Assembly: GCA_905250125.1 (NCBI GenBank) | Contig: CAJNOL010001138.1 | Location: 1 to 64,000 of the forward strand | Origin: Rotaria sordida | Lineage: Eukaryota > Rotifera > Eurotatoria > Philodinida > Philodinidae | Length of the DNA stretch: 64,000 bases | Direction of reading: 5' to 3' | Shown: positions 47,917 to 60,300 of the stretch, piece by piece | How the letters are laid out: each line of letters begins with the position of its first letter | Position numbering within the stretch: position 1 is the first letter of the stretch | Notes under the pieces: model-generated | Databases searched by the model: none | Told to the model about the DNA's origin: nothing | Seen by the model: the letters and a program-made list of their open reading frames with translations, nothing else | Position numbers and translations under genes: made by a program

Positions 47917-48534
47917 TTGGGTGCCTTAGCAACACTGCTCTTCACGTTACAAACCTCTTAACAATACTTCCTCTTGCGTCACAAACTGTGCAAGGTTTTA
48001 TTGATATACAATTACAGACTGTATATCTGTAACGTCTCATTATAATATATATGATGTATTTCCTTATTGCATTTCTAGAGGATTGAATAGAAGAATGATG
48101 AAGAATTGCGCCGAAAAATAGGTAGAATAAAACAATCTCCCTGCGATTGGCAACAACAGTTACACCGTCTTTCGTCTTTTAATCTCACAGGGATTGCACT
48201 AATAGCTTTCTTTAACAATGGAAGATAATCATTCTGATTTCACTATTATGCAACACAATAGTTAATACATATTATCATATTCGTAAACTAATTTTGATTA
48301 TGAAATGCAACAACTGACAAATCAAAAGATCTATTCAAAGAGAAATATAACAAACCGTATAAGTCTTGGTTATTGAATTGAAATCTAATAAATTCTTATA
48401 GGAAAATCTTTTCTAGAGAGATATTATTAGATTTTTATATGTAAATTCAATTGTTATTTTTTCTGAATGCAATATTTTCACTTTTATTAATTAATTATAT
48501 ATATTTTTTTTGTTTCAAAATATACATGCATAAA
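47917..48534. other. Spacer, no gene seen
   Basis: AT-rich with no recognisable coding or structured sequence. Confidence 0.4.
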
Positions 48535-50430
48535 TTATTGATGAGGCAAAGTGTTTTCAATTGCATGAATATTATGTACTACTTCATTTTGTTCTTCTTG
48601 ATTAACATTTGAATTTTTTCCAGAATGTTTGTTATCCAATTTATTTTGTGAAATCTCTTTAAAACTTCGTTTTTTAGCTTCATGTAAATCTATATTGAAT
48701 CCATTTGGCGCAGCTATAAATAATTCATCATTTTGTAATATACCATCTTCAAGATCCTTTTCATTAATAGATCGTTTGTGTACTTGTTTTTTACAATTAC
48801 ATGTACTTGGTTCAAGATATTCACCCACATCATACTTACAAATTTTATCACCACAATCACATAATTTTTCATTGTATTTTTTTTAGACAATCAATAGCAG
48901 GAGTACCACCTAAATCGAAATAATTAATTTAAATATATAAATAAAATCACAAAATAAAAACTTTACTTGGTACATATGGAGTTTTATAATTGTTTGTATA
49001 TTGTGAATGTATATAATTGCATGTTAAATGACGTTCAACACGATGAGGAAAAAGACAATGTGTATGAGCACAACCAACACGTGTCATATTACTTAACATT
49101 GCTTGTGTATAATGTAAACATGAACCTGGTATTTTATAACATCCTTCAGCATATTTGTAATTGTTTCTTTCTTCTCTAAGCATCGTATCTAATAGACTAG
49201 CTAAAGAACTGCGAATATCAGTTGACATAACCATATTTTGTCCATTTTTCCACTTAAATTTTGGACTTAAACGATTCACAGCTAGATCATGATCGAAAGC
49301 ACACAAGTTAGCATGAGCTTGAGCAAGTTTAGCTAATTCATCATCCCAATAGAGTCTAAACATGTATCTAGATGGAACAAATGCACGAAATTCATTATGT
49401 TTGTCAAGAAGTTCTTGTTTTTCGGTTTCATTAATTTTAATTTGAATTGCAAAATCACTTGGTCCCATACTAAAAAATCAATATTAAAAAAAATTTCAAA
49501 TTTAAATAAGAAAATTTTTAATCATTTATCTAGTATAATATAGAGATTTTTTGTTTAAAAATTAACAAGTCTATTTATTTATCAACAAGAAGCAAACATT
49601 TTCTATGAAGATTGTATATCTCATCGCTGAAATGAACATTATCGTCGAATGATTTTCAATTGTTTCTATTCGTAAGTTTTGTTTCGGCGCTCATTCCTTA
49701 AATCTACTCTTTCTGATTATTTATCAACTATTACAAATATCATCTCAGAATGTCGCTGATAGCTTTGATAATCGCAATAAAAATCACCGAAAACATCTAT
49801 TGTCGATAGACATATTGCCGAAATACAAATTATCAAATTTCGGTAATGTGACTTTCGACGAAGAGCATACTGAACTGTATTACAAGACGAGAAGATCAAA
49901 ATAAATCATTGAGAAATATATATTTTTTATTCTTTGACGACAACTTACCACATTGTATGCACAGAAGACAAATTTTTATAAGCCGGATCGCATGTGTTTG
50001 GATGCACTAAAGGTTTTCCACTTTTTTTAACATATTCTTCTATACAATTACGATATATAAACTTAGTATGATTTGTTTTACATTGTTTGTACAATGCTCC
50101 TTTAGATAAATAATCACATTTATCAAATTCTTTTCCATTTATTGAAAATTTAGGAAGACATGTTAATTTTGAATTCCAAAAATCATAACAATAAGTAAAT
50201 AAACCTTGATAGTCCGGTATTAATGCACACCATGGCGTATCTCCATTATCTCCATCAGTTGTACAATCCTTATAAGGGGTATCCCGATATGTAAATGGAA
50301 ATACGCAATTAGTTTTATCAACATTTGGATAAATATCACGTGCTGTAAATTTCGACCAGTCATTTAAAGCATAGACTGATGAACAGAAGAGATATATTAG
50401 AAGATTGATAGTATAATACCAACGATCCAT
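48535..50430 (-). CDS. Secreted FN2-CAP (SCP-like) protein with a frameshift in its last exon
   Basis: Exons 50430-49949, 49469-48967 and 48909-48535. Residues 1-22 are a signal peptide (LLIYLFCSSVYA). A fibronectin type II module spans C42-C81 (CVFPFTYRDTPYKDCTTDG...WCAL), followed by a further Cys-rich stretch. Exon 2 is a CAP/SCP domain: LLDKHNEFRA, AKLAQAHANLCAFDH, the HYTQAMLSNMTRVGCAH signature and LTCNYIHSQY, giving a secreted protein of the CRISP/antigen-5 superfamily. Exon 3 holds a Cys-rich continuation (CDCGDKIC...CNCKKQ) and a charged, disordered tail. The splice phase leads into a run of eight T (48877-48884; A on the coding strand). Translated as given, the frame ends in a stop just after it; with a run of seven it would enter the Cys-rich tail. 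This is either a sequencing or homopolymer error or a true break. No function beyond the family can be assigned. Confidence 0.75.
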
Positions 50431-50767
50431 CTTTAAATGAAAATAATTTCTTTTGAGAGAAAATGAAAATATTCAGAAACGAGAACAATTTATATATGTT
50501 TGAATGGATCATTAAATCAACAGATGGTACATTTTATTTAATGATCTGAAACTTGTTGATGTTTTCTTCTTTTTTCTTTTAGTTAAAAGAAAATTATTAT
50601 TGAAAATTTTTCATGCATATAATTAAATATGACAACATATGGAGTTTTTGTATTATAATGATTTCTTAATTTCGTATCAATATATCTTTTATTATTTGTC
50701 AAATAAAACTTTTAGTGCATTTTCAATGAACTGAATCATTGATATTGATAAATTAAAAAAATGTATT
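50431..50767. other. 5' flank of the FN2-CAP gene
   Basis: AT-rich. No other feature seen. Confidence 0.4.
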
Positions 50768-51115
50768 GAGTGTCCAGTAAGTCGTAAAACAGACACACTA
50801 AAAATTGAATATCTCCATTATAGTTTGACCAAACGGATTCAGTTTTTTGACCAAGGATAGAAGCATGTTTACACTCCAAATTCATACGGACAAGGTCAGT
50901 GAGAACCTTTGTTAAATAGCAACAAGAAAATTTTACTTGTTCACAGATAAGGAAAAGAAAACAATATGCTCACCATAGATTCTCACTAATCTCACCCATA
51001 CGAATTTGGAGTGTGAACATGCCTCTATCTTTGGTAAGAAAATAAACTCGTTTGGTCGAGCCATAATGGAGATATTCAAGTTTTAGTGTGTCCGTTTCAT
51101 GACTTGCTGGACACT
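50768..51115. mobile_element. Diverged palindromic element, same family as 38021-38583
   Basis: The ends GAGTGTCCAGTAAGTC and GACTTGCTGGACAC are inverted and followed by arms of about 150 bp with moderate identity. Shared blocks with the 38-kb element include TTGAATATCTCCATTATGG, TCGACCAAACGAG, GATAGAGGCATGTTCACACT and AAATTCATACGGACAAG. Older than the 38-kb copy, judging by the difference between its arms. Confidence 0.75.
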
Positions 51116-53525
51116 ATATAATAACAACACTAAAGAATTGATGATAGAAATAGAAAAATAATGACAGAAGAAGTATGCAATCAAAGTAATGGTTAAATTG
51201 TTACCGAACCAAATTGAAGTATATTATACCAATTTGCATATTTAAAAGTCTATACAAGTGATCAGAAAAAAATCTGATTCTTGAAATCAGAATTGAGCTT
51301 AGTGGGAGACTTATCGAAATCGTAAATAAAAATCATGGCGGATTTGCAGAATCTTAGTAACAACAAAATAATAAATATGAAAATGTATAGTCTAATTCTT
51401 GATAGAAAAATACGCACGGATCAGCTTGAAAAGCTATAAGTCCCGATCGCATCCAGATCACTTTGCAAATCCCTATACTGGCTATTCTAGATGCGTAACC
51501 AGCTAGTTCATATATAAGAACAAAATATCATGAAAACGAAAGAGATAACTATTTATTTCAGCATAATCCAACTATTTTTGTGAATCTCTAGAAAAATCAT
51601 ATCTGTATTATGTTCAATCGTCAAGAAACAAAGATTGTTCAAATGAATCAACTGATGAACAAATAATATCAATAGGTAATAATGATAATGATAATGTTAA
51701 GCATGTTGAGAGCTTTAGTAATAGTGAAATAAGTGGTGGTGGATGAGCTAATAGGTGACTAGTATAATAATATTGATATAAAATTGATCGTATATCGCAG
51801 TTATATCAGCATGTACATTGCTAGTTGAATCAATTGTAGACAACAGATTTGATGTTTTAGATAAAACAAATCATGTTGATATTTCTATAGATGTAGATGA
51901 AGAATGCAGTTCTTGGCCATTTAACTTTGGTTTTTCGATGAAGATGATAGAAAGAAAGACACGATGGTTCTTGGTTTTGATGTACAAGGTTTTATGAATT
52001 TCATTAATATATTTATAAAATATTTCAATTTATCCTTGGTTTTCTTCAGAAGGTATAAGTCATAACAGATGACATAAGATACTGATTAGTGTTTTCAATA
52101 TCGATTGGTTTCAGGAACAAAAAAACGGCTTATTTATTTTGATTTAAAAATTCGATTAGTAAGATGGAACTGCGGGTGATAGGGCTGAGCCTTTCCTGGT
52201 CATACCCTAGTTACATTGCTATAAACAAAGCAAGACGAAGTCCTTTCATTTTTTTTGAAACTCTTACTTTTCAAGGGGTGAAAGGAGATGAAAAGTTCAA
52301 TGTTGTGGAATATTCTTAAAATAAAATCGCTCTCTAATTATAAATGTACTCTCTTATATAATAGTAATACAGCTTAATTCAGAAAAAGGGACTCTGTCAT
52401 ATCCTGCATCTTGATATGTTATTTCAAAAAAAAAACATTAAATATATTGAATGAAGGTTCGCATAAAATTATGAGTTGCGCGATCAAAAAGCATAAACAG
52501 AGAAAAAGCTAAAAATATTTACCGCTTTTCCTCATAAAGCATATTGTTCAAGCAATGGGTGACGGAAATTATCAAAAGCTTTGCCAAAAACAGTGTTGCA
52601 ATTTTAAATTTATGTGATTTTTGAAAAAATAGAACAAGTGTTCTGTACCATTACGACTTTTCGCAAACGGACTCAGACCGAAGCTAATCGACATTGCTCT
52701 GATACTTTCACACTCACAGTATGACTTCCAAAATTTTATTTTATATAAAAAAGTATACTATGTAGGTTCTTTCCTCAGTAGCAACAAAAAGAAGAGATCA
52801 TCTTTAATAATTCCACAAAAAAAAAAAGTGATTCAAGATTCATTTAGTGTCTTTCTGGTTCTAAAATCTCATCAATTTCGTTGAGTATATATTTGATTGT
52901 TGCTGACGACGCTGAAATAGAACGTAGTGTTGGTGCCAAACGTCATATTTGTGGATACCTACATCAATATACTTTTTCTATTACAATAATACATGTACAA
53001 CTTTTTTATAGTTTGTTTTCGTCTCCATGTATTCAATTACCTTGTCATGTAATTCATCAACATCTGTAGATAAATCTTCTGCAAAACGAATTCTTCTAGT
53101 AAAAACAACATTGCTTTCTACTACCGTGGCATGTTCTCAAGTATAATAAATTGTTCCATCATGATCGAACCGTTTTTCGCTCCTATGCTTTTATATAAAT
53201 TAGCCGTTTGAAAAAAATAAAAATATTTTGAAACGTCGACATCTCATTAATTGTTGGATCGAGTACTGGGTATTCGACCCGTTTGCAAGATACTAAATAG
53301 AACTCAGATTATCTTCCCATGCATTTATCTTAATTTTCATTTTTTTGGTCAAAATTGATTTTTTTTCAGGAGGAATAATACTTTTAAAAATCAATCTAGA
53401 ATTTTTTCTTGATTGTCACGCCTCATAAAAACTAATCTGATAATTAATAAAATTTGTGAGACATATATAATTGATAAGGGAAACTAAGTTTGCAAGATTT
53501 TATTTTATTAATGTTAACAGAAAAG
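51116..53525. other. Decayed region, probably old mobile-element or gene remains
   Basis: Short protein-like stretches occur on the plus strand, for example about 51600-51735 (SSRNKDCSNESTDEQIISIG) and about 52555 (QAMGDGNYQKL, recalling the GDGNC start of OTU-type proteases but with Tyr in place of the catalytic Cys). All are interrupted by stops. I cannot assign a family or boundaries. Confidence 0.3.
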
Positions 53526-55650
53526 TTATTTAAGATTTTGATTGATTTCAGCTAATAATTGTAATTCAAATTTTCCGTATGCACATTTAGGATTTCGGAT
53601 GATTACACGATAATAACCTTTTTGTAGACGATAACTTAATACAGCTGCATAACAATTCTGTAATGCAAAACTATTGCCATCATCATTTTGAGCTAAAAAT
53701 TCGTCAGTTTGTTCCAAATAGAGTTCAATTAAAGGATCAGCAGCACCTAATAATTTCCACATTCTACAAGATACCCATGTATTAGCTGATATTGTGACAT
53801 CAGCTAATGTTGTATTGACACTAAAACAAAAAATAAAATTTGGTTCATTAATATTTGTACTTTCATTAGATATTGTATCAAAAGTAAGCCATCGTGGACA
53901 TGCAAATTGAGGAGGAGAAGTACTTTGTTCTCTTGTTATCGTCGTAGTGAATTGTTCAATAGTAGAAGTAGTAATTTCAGTTCCTGCTACTCGAAATGTC
54001 CATACATTAGGATTATTAATAGGATTTGATTCAATACCACATGATTCATTAAGAGTAGCAACTCCACTATCTAACAAAATATAATATTCTTCATTCTAAA
54101 AAATAAACAATGCATGATTGGTTTTATTTTTTCTTAATAGTTCAATATTGTAGACGAAGATATACTTACTTGTTCCCACGTATATTCTGTTGTAAAAAAT
54201 GTTATTATTCTTGATTGATAAATAACAGTAATATCGCTAGCAACATCAATACGATAAACTTCTTCATTATTAGAACGTTTAAAAAATCGAATATAAACTC
54301 CACTAGGTCGTCTTGGTCTTACAATATTCTGATCAGTTTCAATTGTCCATGATGATTGAGTAGTAGATATTAAACCCATAGGTATCATACGTATAAATTC
54401 TGGTGGACGAACATCAACTTGGAATGTCAAACATACTTGAGAACCTATTTGTTGTTGAGAATCAACAGGTGTTACACATAATTGATGTATACCATATTGA
54501 TCTGGTTCAGGTGTCCATTCAATTGGCATTGTATATACATATGGATTAGATAGATCAGGAGTTATTTCTCCTTTTATGAGACCAACTGGTGATATAGTCA
54601 AAATATCTTGTAAAGTTATGCATGGATTCTCACATGGCATATGTATTTTTATATTTGCATTAATTGTTGTATTTATTTCAACACCAATACATGAATCTGG
54701 TGACCATTCACCAATATAAATAGGTGGTTCAGTACAATTACATGCAGTTGTTCCATTAACAATATGAATAAGAAATTGAACTGGAATTGCAGAAAGAACA
54801 TTATTATTTGTATCAAAATCTTCAATTACTATAGCAACAGCATTATAACCAAGTTGAAGAGATGTGTATGTTAATTCGCATGGATTTGATTGAAGAATAC
54901 ATTTTGGTGTACATATACTTCCACATTCATCTGCTGAATTTCCCCATCGACATCGTATTGGATCACCATCACTATCAGCCATTGGAATACGAATAACATG
55001 AGTCTTACCAAGTTCAACTTGAACAATTGGATTCATTGTTGTTTTAGGAGAATTATTCAATCTATTCAATATATAAAAAAAGAAAAATGAGTTCATTCAT
55101 ACTATTGATTATCACTTACGTTCCATCGACACGTCGATTTGTATTAACGACTAATCTTAATGCCCAATTTGATCCTAAATTGTGTGATAAGAGTTGAATC
55201 CAACAACATCCTTGATATACATATTCAATTTGACTGTTGATAGGTAAAAGAATATCAGTTGAATTTTCACCACTACTGTAATCAAATTTTTCATTATAAT
55301 CTGTACATCGTACTCGACCATCAATTGGAGGAATTATTGTCGATGACATATTCTGATTTGAATTCGAGATAAGTATACCTTCTCCAATTAAATGTCCCGA
55401 ATTTGGAGATGTATCATTACAAAAATGAACAGAACGACGCCATGAATGTCGTTGCGTGATACGTACTGGTATTCGTTGACCATCATCTGTTATATTGTCA
55501 GGAATAGCACGAATTGTATATGATATAGCTCCACCTCTATATAATTTCTATGCATTAAATCATATGAAATAGGAAAAATGATCTATTTTACCTATAATGA
55601 GATCCAGTAACTGCAACAATTAGAACAAGATGAAGATATAATGAAAACAT
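53526..55650 (-). CDS. Secreted multidomain protein, 645 residues, with HYR/cadherin-like and PPC-like parts
   Basis: Four exons, 55650-55592, 55536-55120, 55061-54170 and 54095-53526, join in frame. Residues 1-17 are a signal peptide (MFSLYLHLVLIVAVTGS). The middle contains the ordered blocks WALRLVVNTNRR, HVIRIPMADSDGDPIRCRW, ECGSICTPKC and SCIGVEINTT, then two or three beta-sandwich-like repeats (IEWTPEPDQYGIHQLCVTP). This arrangement (DPDGDxxRCRW...CGxxC...C.GVEVN) recurs in extracellular proteins of many invertebrates, though I know no settled name for it. The last exon has a Thr/Ser linker and a C-terminal domain (LIELYLEQTD, LAQNDDGNSF, LQKGYYRVII, YGKFELQLL) shaped like a PPC-type beta domain. 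No membrane span follows, so it is probably secreted. In exon 2 the acceptor nearer the coding block (ending 55537) keeps the frame; the more upstream AG does not. Confidence 0.7.
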
Positions 55651-56480
55651 CTTGGGATTTATTGTGATTGAAATGATTTCTTTTGATTAAAATATTATTA
55701 CGAATATCACCTTTTTATATTCGATATTCTAGTTGTATAATAATCAAGTTTTCTTACGATCTGTAAAGTAAATAATAAATATTTTACAAAAATATCGATC
55801 AATAAATAAGACATACAAGTATAATATGATATCAAATATCAGAAGGAAGATATATTTTTTGATTACTTTGTATCATTTATCTCATTAAAACCTAGACAGA
55901 CACGTTTATCGATGGTTCAGTATTTTCAATAATTTAAGCTCAAAATTATTCCGCAACAACGAGTTCAATATATAGTAACATATAGATATCTTTTTTTATT
56001 CTCAATGATTTGTATCAATGTTTTAATCTTTAATAGTATTATGCACTATGGTTATTTATTAAGTTTGTTTCGATAATTATGATACGCAAAATATTCGATT
56101 ATTGCAAATATTCATGACAGCATTTCTATCTGTCAATAAGATTCAAATGATCATAAATATTTGAGCATAATTATATTACAAAATATTCAATTACAAAAAA
56201 AATCATTAATGTCTCAACTAACAGATCAAATTCGCATAGGTAAGATGTTATGCACATAATCAATCTTTGCAATTTTTCATGCATCCACTAAACCATCATT
56301 TAAATGTATTATAGGTCAAAAAGCAAATCACTTCTATCAATGAGACAGTATTCTCTTCACCGAAGTACGGCAATCTGTATTTCGACGATGTCACTATCAG
56401 CAATACCTGTTTTCGTCAGTCTTCATTTCGACGACTGAAACTATCAGCTGTATTCTGAGATAGTACCTACAGTATATATA
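55651..56480. other. Spacer, no gene seen
   Basis: 5' flank of the secreted-protein gene, then AT-rich DNA. Confidence 0.4.
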
Positions 56481-56481
56481 T

Positions 56482-56865
56482 AGGATGTGGGTGTGGTGAC
56501 TTATGTGGATGTGAATGTGCAAGTTGTTGTCTTTATTAGTGTACATATAGGCGATGGTGTTGATGTCAGTGCTTCGTAGCGCTTTTCTTGAACTATTCAA
56601 CCTATCACACTGATAGCCACGTACGCACAAACATACACAGACACAAATTCCGCCATACTTGCACACCTCACAAACGCCATCACGTCAAACATCATACACT
56701 GCATCCCCAACACCACAAACACCCCTAATCCACTAATCATAATGCACATGCCAGCAACATACAGACATAGCACCCGAACACACCAAAATCCAATATTATA
56801 CACTGTACTTCCGCATGTGTACCCAAAGCCACACTAATATCCACCCATAGTTTCACCCACATCCT
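56482..56865. repeat. Strand-asymmetric AC-rich block with short inverted ends
   Basis: AGGATGTGGGTG at 56482-56493 and CACCCACATCCT at 56854-56865 are exact inverses. From about 56625 to 56860 this strand is very rich in A and C (CACAAACACCCCTAATCCAC and similar) with little G. Codons in frames through it look artificial. It may be a non-autonomous element; GATGTGG/CACCC motifs also occur in the 41-kb element. Confidence 0.45.
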
Positions 56866-57316
56866 TCTCCGATTCCGATTTACTTTCGTCAACCTTTGTG
56901 AAATATTGTTATTTTCTCTAAAACCCATTTCTTTATCGAGAAAATAAAACCGATGAATAACAAATGAGACTGACAACCGTAGTACCGATTGCCGGTCAGA
57001 ACGGTTAACCGTACCGCGGTTATCGTCACCATTGTATCTGTAATATCTATACCCCTAGTTTTGAGTGAGGCGTGTGCAAGTAAGTAGATTACTGGATTTA
57101 TAAAGAATTTATTTTTCGTTTAATAGAAAAAAACTTATTTTCATTCTAATCGTTTCATTTTTTTGTCCTTGTCGAAAACACAGTTGATCCTTCTTCAATA
57201 TTGATAATTCTTCACAATAAAACTCTTTTTCTATGTAGAAATTCTTCACAAATAAAAACAAGACGAAATTACTATTGAAGAAGCACATTTTTTTTTGTTG
57301 AATTCGAAAACGAGTG
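56866..57316. other. 3' flank of the tandem protease gene
   Basis: No coding block recognised. Contains CGGTTAACCGTACCGCGGTT at about 57000-57019, a locally GC-rich imperfect palindrome. Confidence 0.4.
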
Positions 57317-60300
57317 TTATTTCGAAATTAGATGTGAAAAAGAAGATGAATTAATCTTCTCGTTCTGTGTTACATAACGATCATCAATGTAAATAAGTTC
57401 AGCTGAATCATTACTCCAATCATCATCGCTATCGTCATGTATTGGCGTGTCATCTTTTTGCACTGAATTTGTGACTTTTTCTAATGATAAAGAGAATCCA
57501 TCATTTGGAGATAAACAATCCAAAGAAGAAAATAAAGAACTTTGTTGATAGACAATATTGTCGGTTTCACTTAGTTCATGTGGTGAAGTTTCGACAACAT
57601 CATTTTTAATATTATCAGAATCAGATGTATTAGTAAATTGATATGTTTGACAAGAAGATGTTCCAGATGAATAAACAATAAATGAAGGATGTTGAGATCT
57701 AAAAACGAAAATTCTATAATAGATTATGATTGATTTTAATAATATAGAACCTTGTATACAGTATGTTTAAAAGATGGATCATATTTTAACCGAATTATTA
57801 TTTTCATCGACCGGTTAACGAATGCGAATTTATGAGCTAATGATGATGATGAGTCTGGACTAGAGATGTACAAGATCAATTCCTGTCTCGGCCATGGGGA
57901 TCAAAACCATGAGAAAAGAAGTTGCTGAGACCTAGAGCCTGGCGGGTCCAAAATTTTTGGATCCGGACGCATTTTATTGAATATTTTTTAGGTCCGGACC
58001 CGATTGATTAAATTTTTTTAGACCCGAACCCAGATCCGATCAACAGGAAATTTCAGGATTCGGAACAAACCCGACGGGCTCTACTGGAATCTGACCGGAT
58101 CCAAACCAAAACAAACCTGTTCGCGCACATCTTTAGTCTAGACTGAGATATCCAATTTCTAACATGCTTAATTTTCATATAGGAACTAGATGGTGTTTCA
58201 CAAAATTTATCTAAATAAGTCTCATATTTTCATATTCCTACATGAAAAGAGAACACATTAGAAATCAAATATCTCAGGTCAAACACATCATGGTCAATAC
58301 ATTTATTTTCATTCGTTAATTTGTCAGTGAAAGCGATAATTCGACCAGAACATGATCAATCTTTTAAACATACTGTATAAAAGCTATCCTTTGCATGAAA
58401 AAAGTTAATGAAATAATATCTTTTATAAATTTGATACATACTTATCATCAGGACTAACATATCTTTCATGAAAAGGTTGTTGTGCATCGGTAACAATCAA
58501 TGGATGAGTACGAGTTGATTTATCATCGATTAACTCATGACTAAGTGAAAATGATGATGATGATTCGTAAAGATCATATTGTTGTTGTTGTTGTTGTTGA
58601 TGATTAATTTGATGATCTGATACAATTGACCAAGATGTTGGTGATCTTATTTTAAAAGTTCTATTTGAATTTTTTTGTGTTTGATTAAATTCTGTTAAAT
58701 TCATTTTTGATGTATTATTAAATCGATTAATCTCGGTTTCTTGTTGAATATTATTAATATTCATCGTTTGAATTCGAGTAGTTCGTAATAAATTATTCAT
58801 AGATTCAATTGGTGAATTTTGGCTTGAATTAAATTGTTGAGTTTGATAATGATTATTAGGCATACGAATAACTTTATTTGAATGAGATTGAAAAGGAGAA
58901 CTACTATTTCGAGAAGAATATTCAAATTCAAATTCAATATTTGGATTAATTGTTCGACTAGAAAAAAGCATTAAAAACAAATTGAAAATTTTTTTTGACA
59001 ATTTATTGTTCTACTTTTTATTTTGCATAATAAATCCAACTGATTTTGATTGAATAGATTGTTGTTGTCGGTTTATATTATTATTATTTTTTCTTCCTTT
59101 AAGAATTGTACTATTTGATTGATCATGTTTGATTTTATTATTTGTTTCATGAGAGTAGAAATTATTTTCAATCAATCGTCGTCGATTGTTGTTATAATCA
59201 CTAATATGTTCATAATGATGATGATGAGGAGTACTTGTAAAGAAGTTTTCAATTTGATTTGATGAATTGTCATGATTTTGATTAGTTTTTAACAGATTTT
59301 CAATGTCTTTCACTGGAAATGACGAGAATTTTTTATTTGAATTTTGAAAAATTTTGAATGATATAGAAATTCTACCATTATTTTGAATTTGTTCCTTTTG
59401 AGAATTTCTTTGCCATTGATTTATATTATTTGATCGTTTTGTCTCTTTAAGATTTCTTTTTTCTTGAAAGTCATTGATAATCTCTTCATTATATAAAGAT
59501 GGTAAAGTTTGTTTTGTTTGATGAGATGATCCTATGTGTAAATTTTTCATTGTAGAAGGACTTAAATCATTTCTTTGTATATTTGAGCCTATTCATAGAA
59601 TTAAAAATCAATAAAATAACATGATTTCCATGATTTCTACTTCAATAACACGAAAAATTTTGACGATTAGGATGACGAAACGGACATATAAAATAAAGTA
59701 TTTCAATTTCATAGATTCAGGTCTCTCCCTCCGAAATCAATCTTGGGTCGGACACATTCAAATCGCATGGAATTTTCAGAATATATTGGAGCTATAGTAG
59801 AGAGGTTATGCTAAAATTTTTAGCCGTATAGAATGACATTTTCGGGATATATTCAACAAAGAAGACTCAAAAATAGCTCAATTGGCAATTCAAAATTTCC
59901 TGAGTACCCGCATTCTATAGAATTTTCTTTATAGAAAACAGCATGTCAGACTGTAGTGTCGTTGCTTTAAATTCTTACTTTTTATGCGAAGAAAAAGAAT
60001 GACAAGTTAAATACGTCGAAAAATTCTTAAAAAAATGGTCATCGGTTTATAGAAGTGCTGGTTTATATTATAATAAAAAAGCTTAAATAGTTTTGTATGC
60101 TCTTTCACAACAAGATGAAAAAGATTTCCCGAATTTTCAAGCAAAAAGTAATGGAAAATATCAAAACTTTTGACAAAAAATGAAGTGCAAAATAAAAAAT
60201 CATGTTGTGTATGAAAGATCAAATCTCAGGCTATTATCTCAATTTCGATTTTTCTGACGGAACTTGACTTTTTTGAGAGAAGGACCTTAAAACAAACATT

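Noticed and set aside
52540..52620. OTU-type cysteine protease start (MGDGNYQKL)
   Set aside because: The catalytic Cys is Tyr, the frame stops soon after, and no His block was found; chance or extreme decay.
56397..56976. Cys- and Val-rich frames on the minus strand (CVCVCLCVRGY type)
   Set aside because: These are translations of an AC/GT-rich skewed repeat block, with no domain or splice support.
59011..59588. The Asn/Gln-rich exons at 57.3-59.6 kb as a separate single gene
   Set aside because: No good start codon context, and the exon at 59588 begins in exactly the phase left by the protease exon; kept as part of the protease gene, with the doubt recorded.
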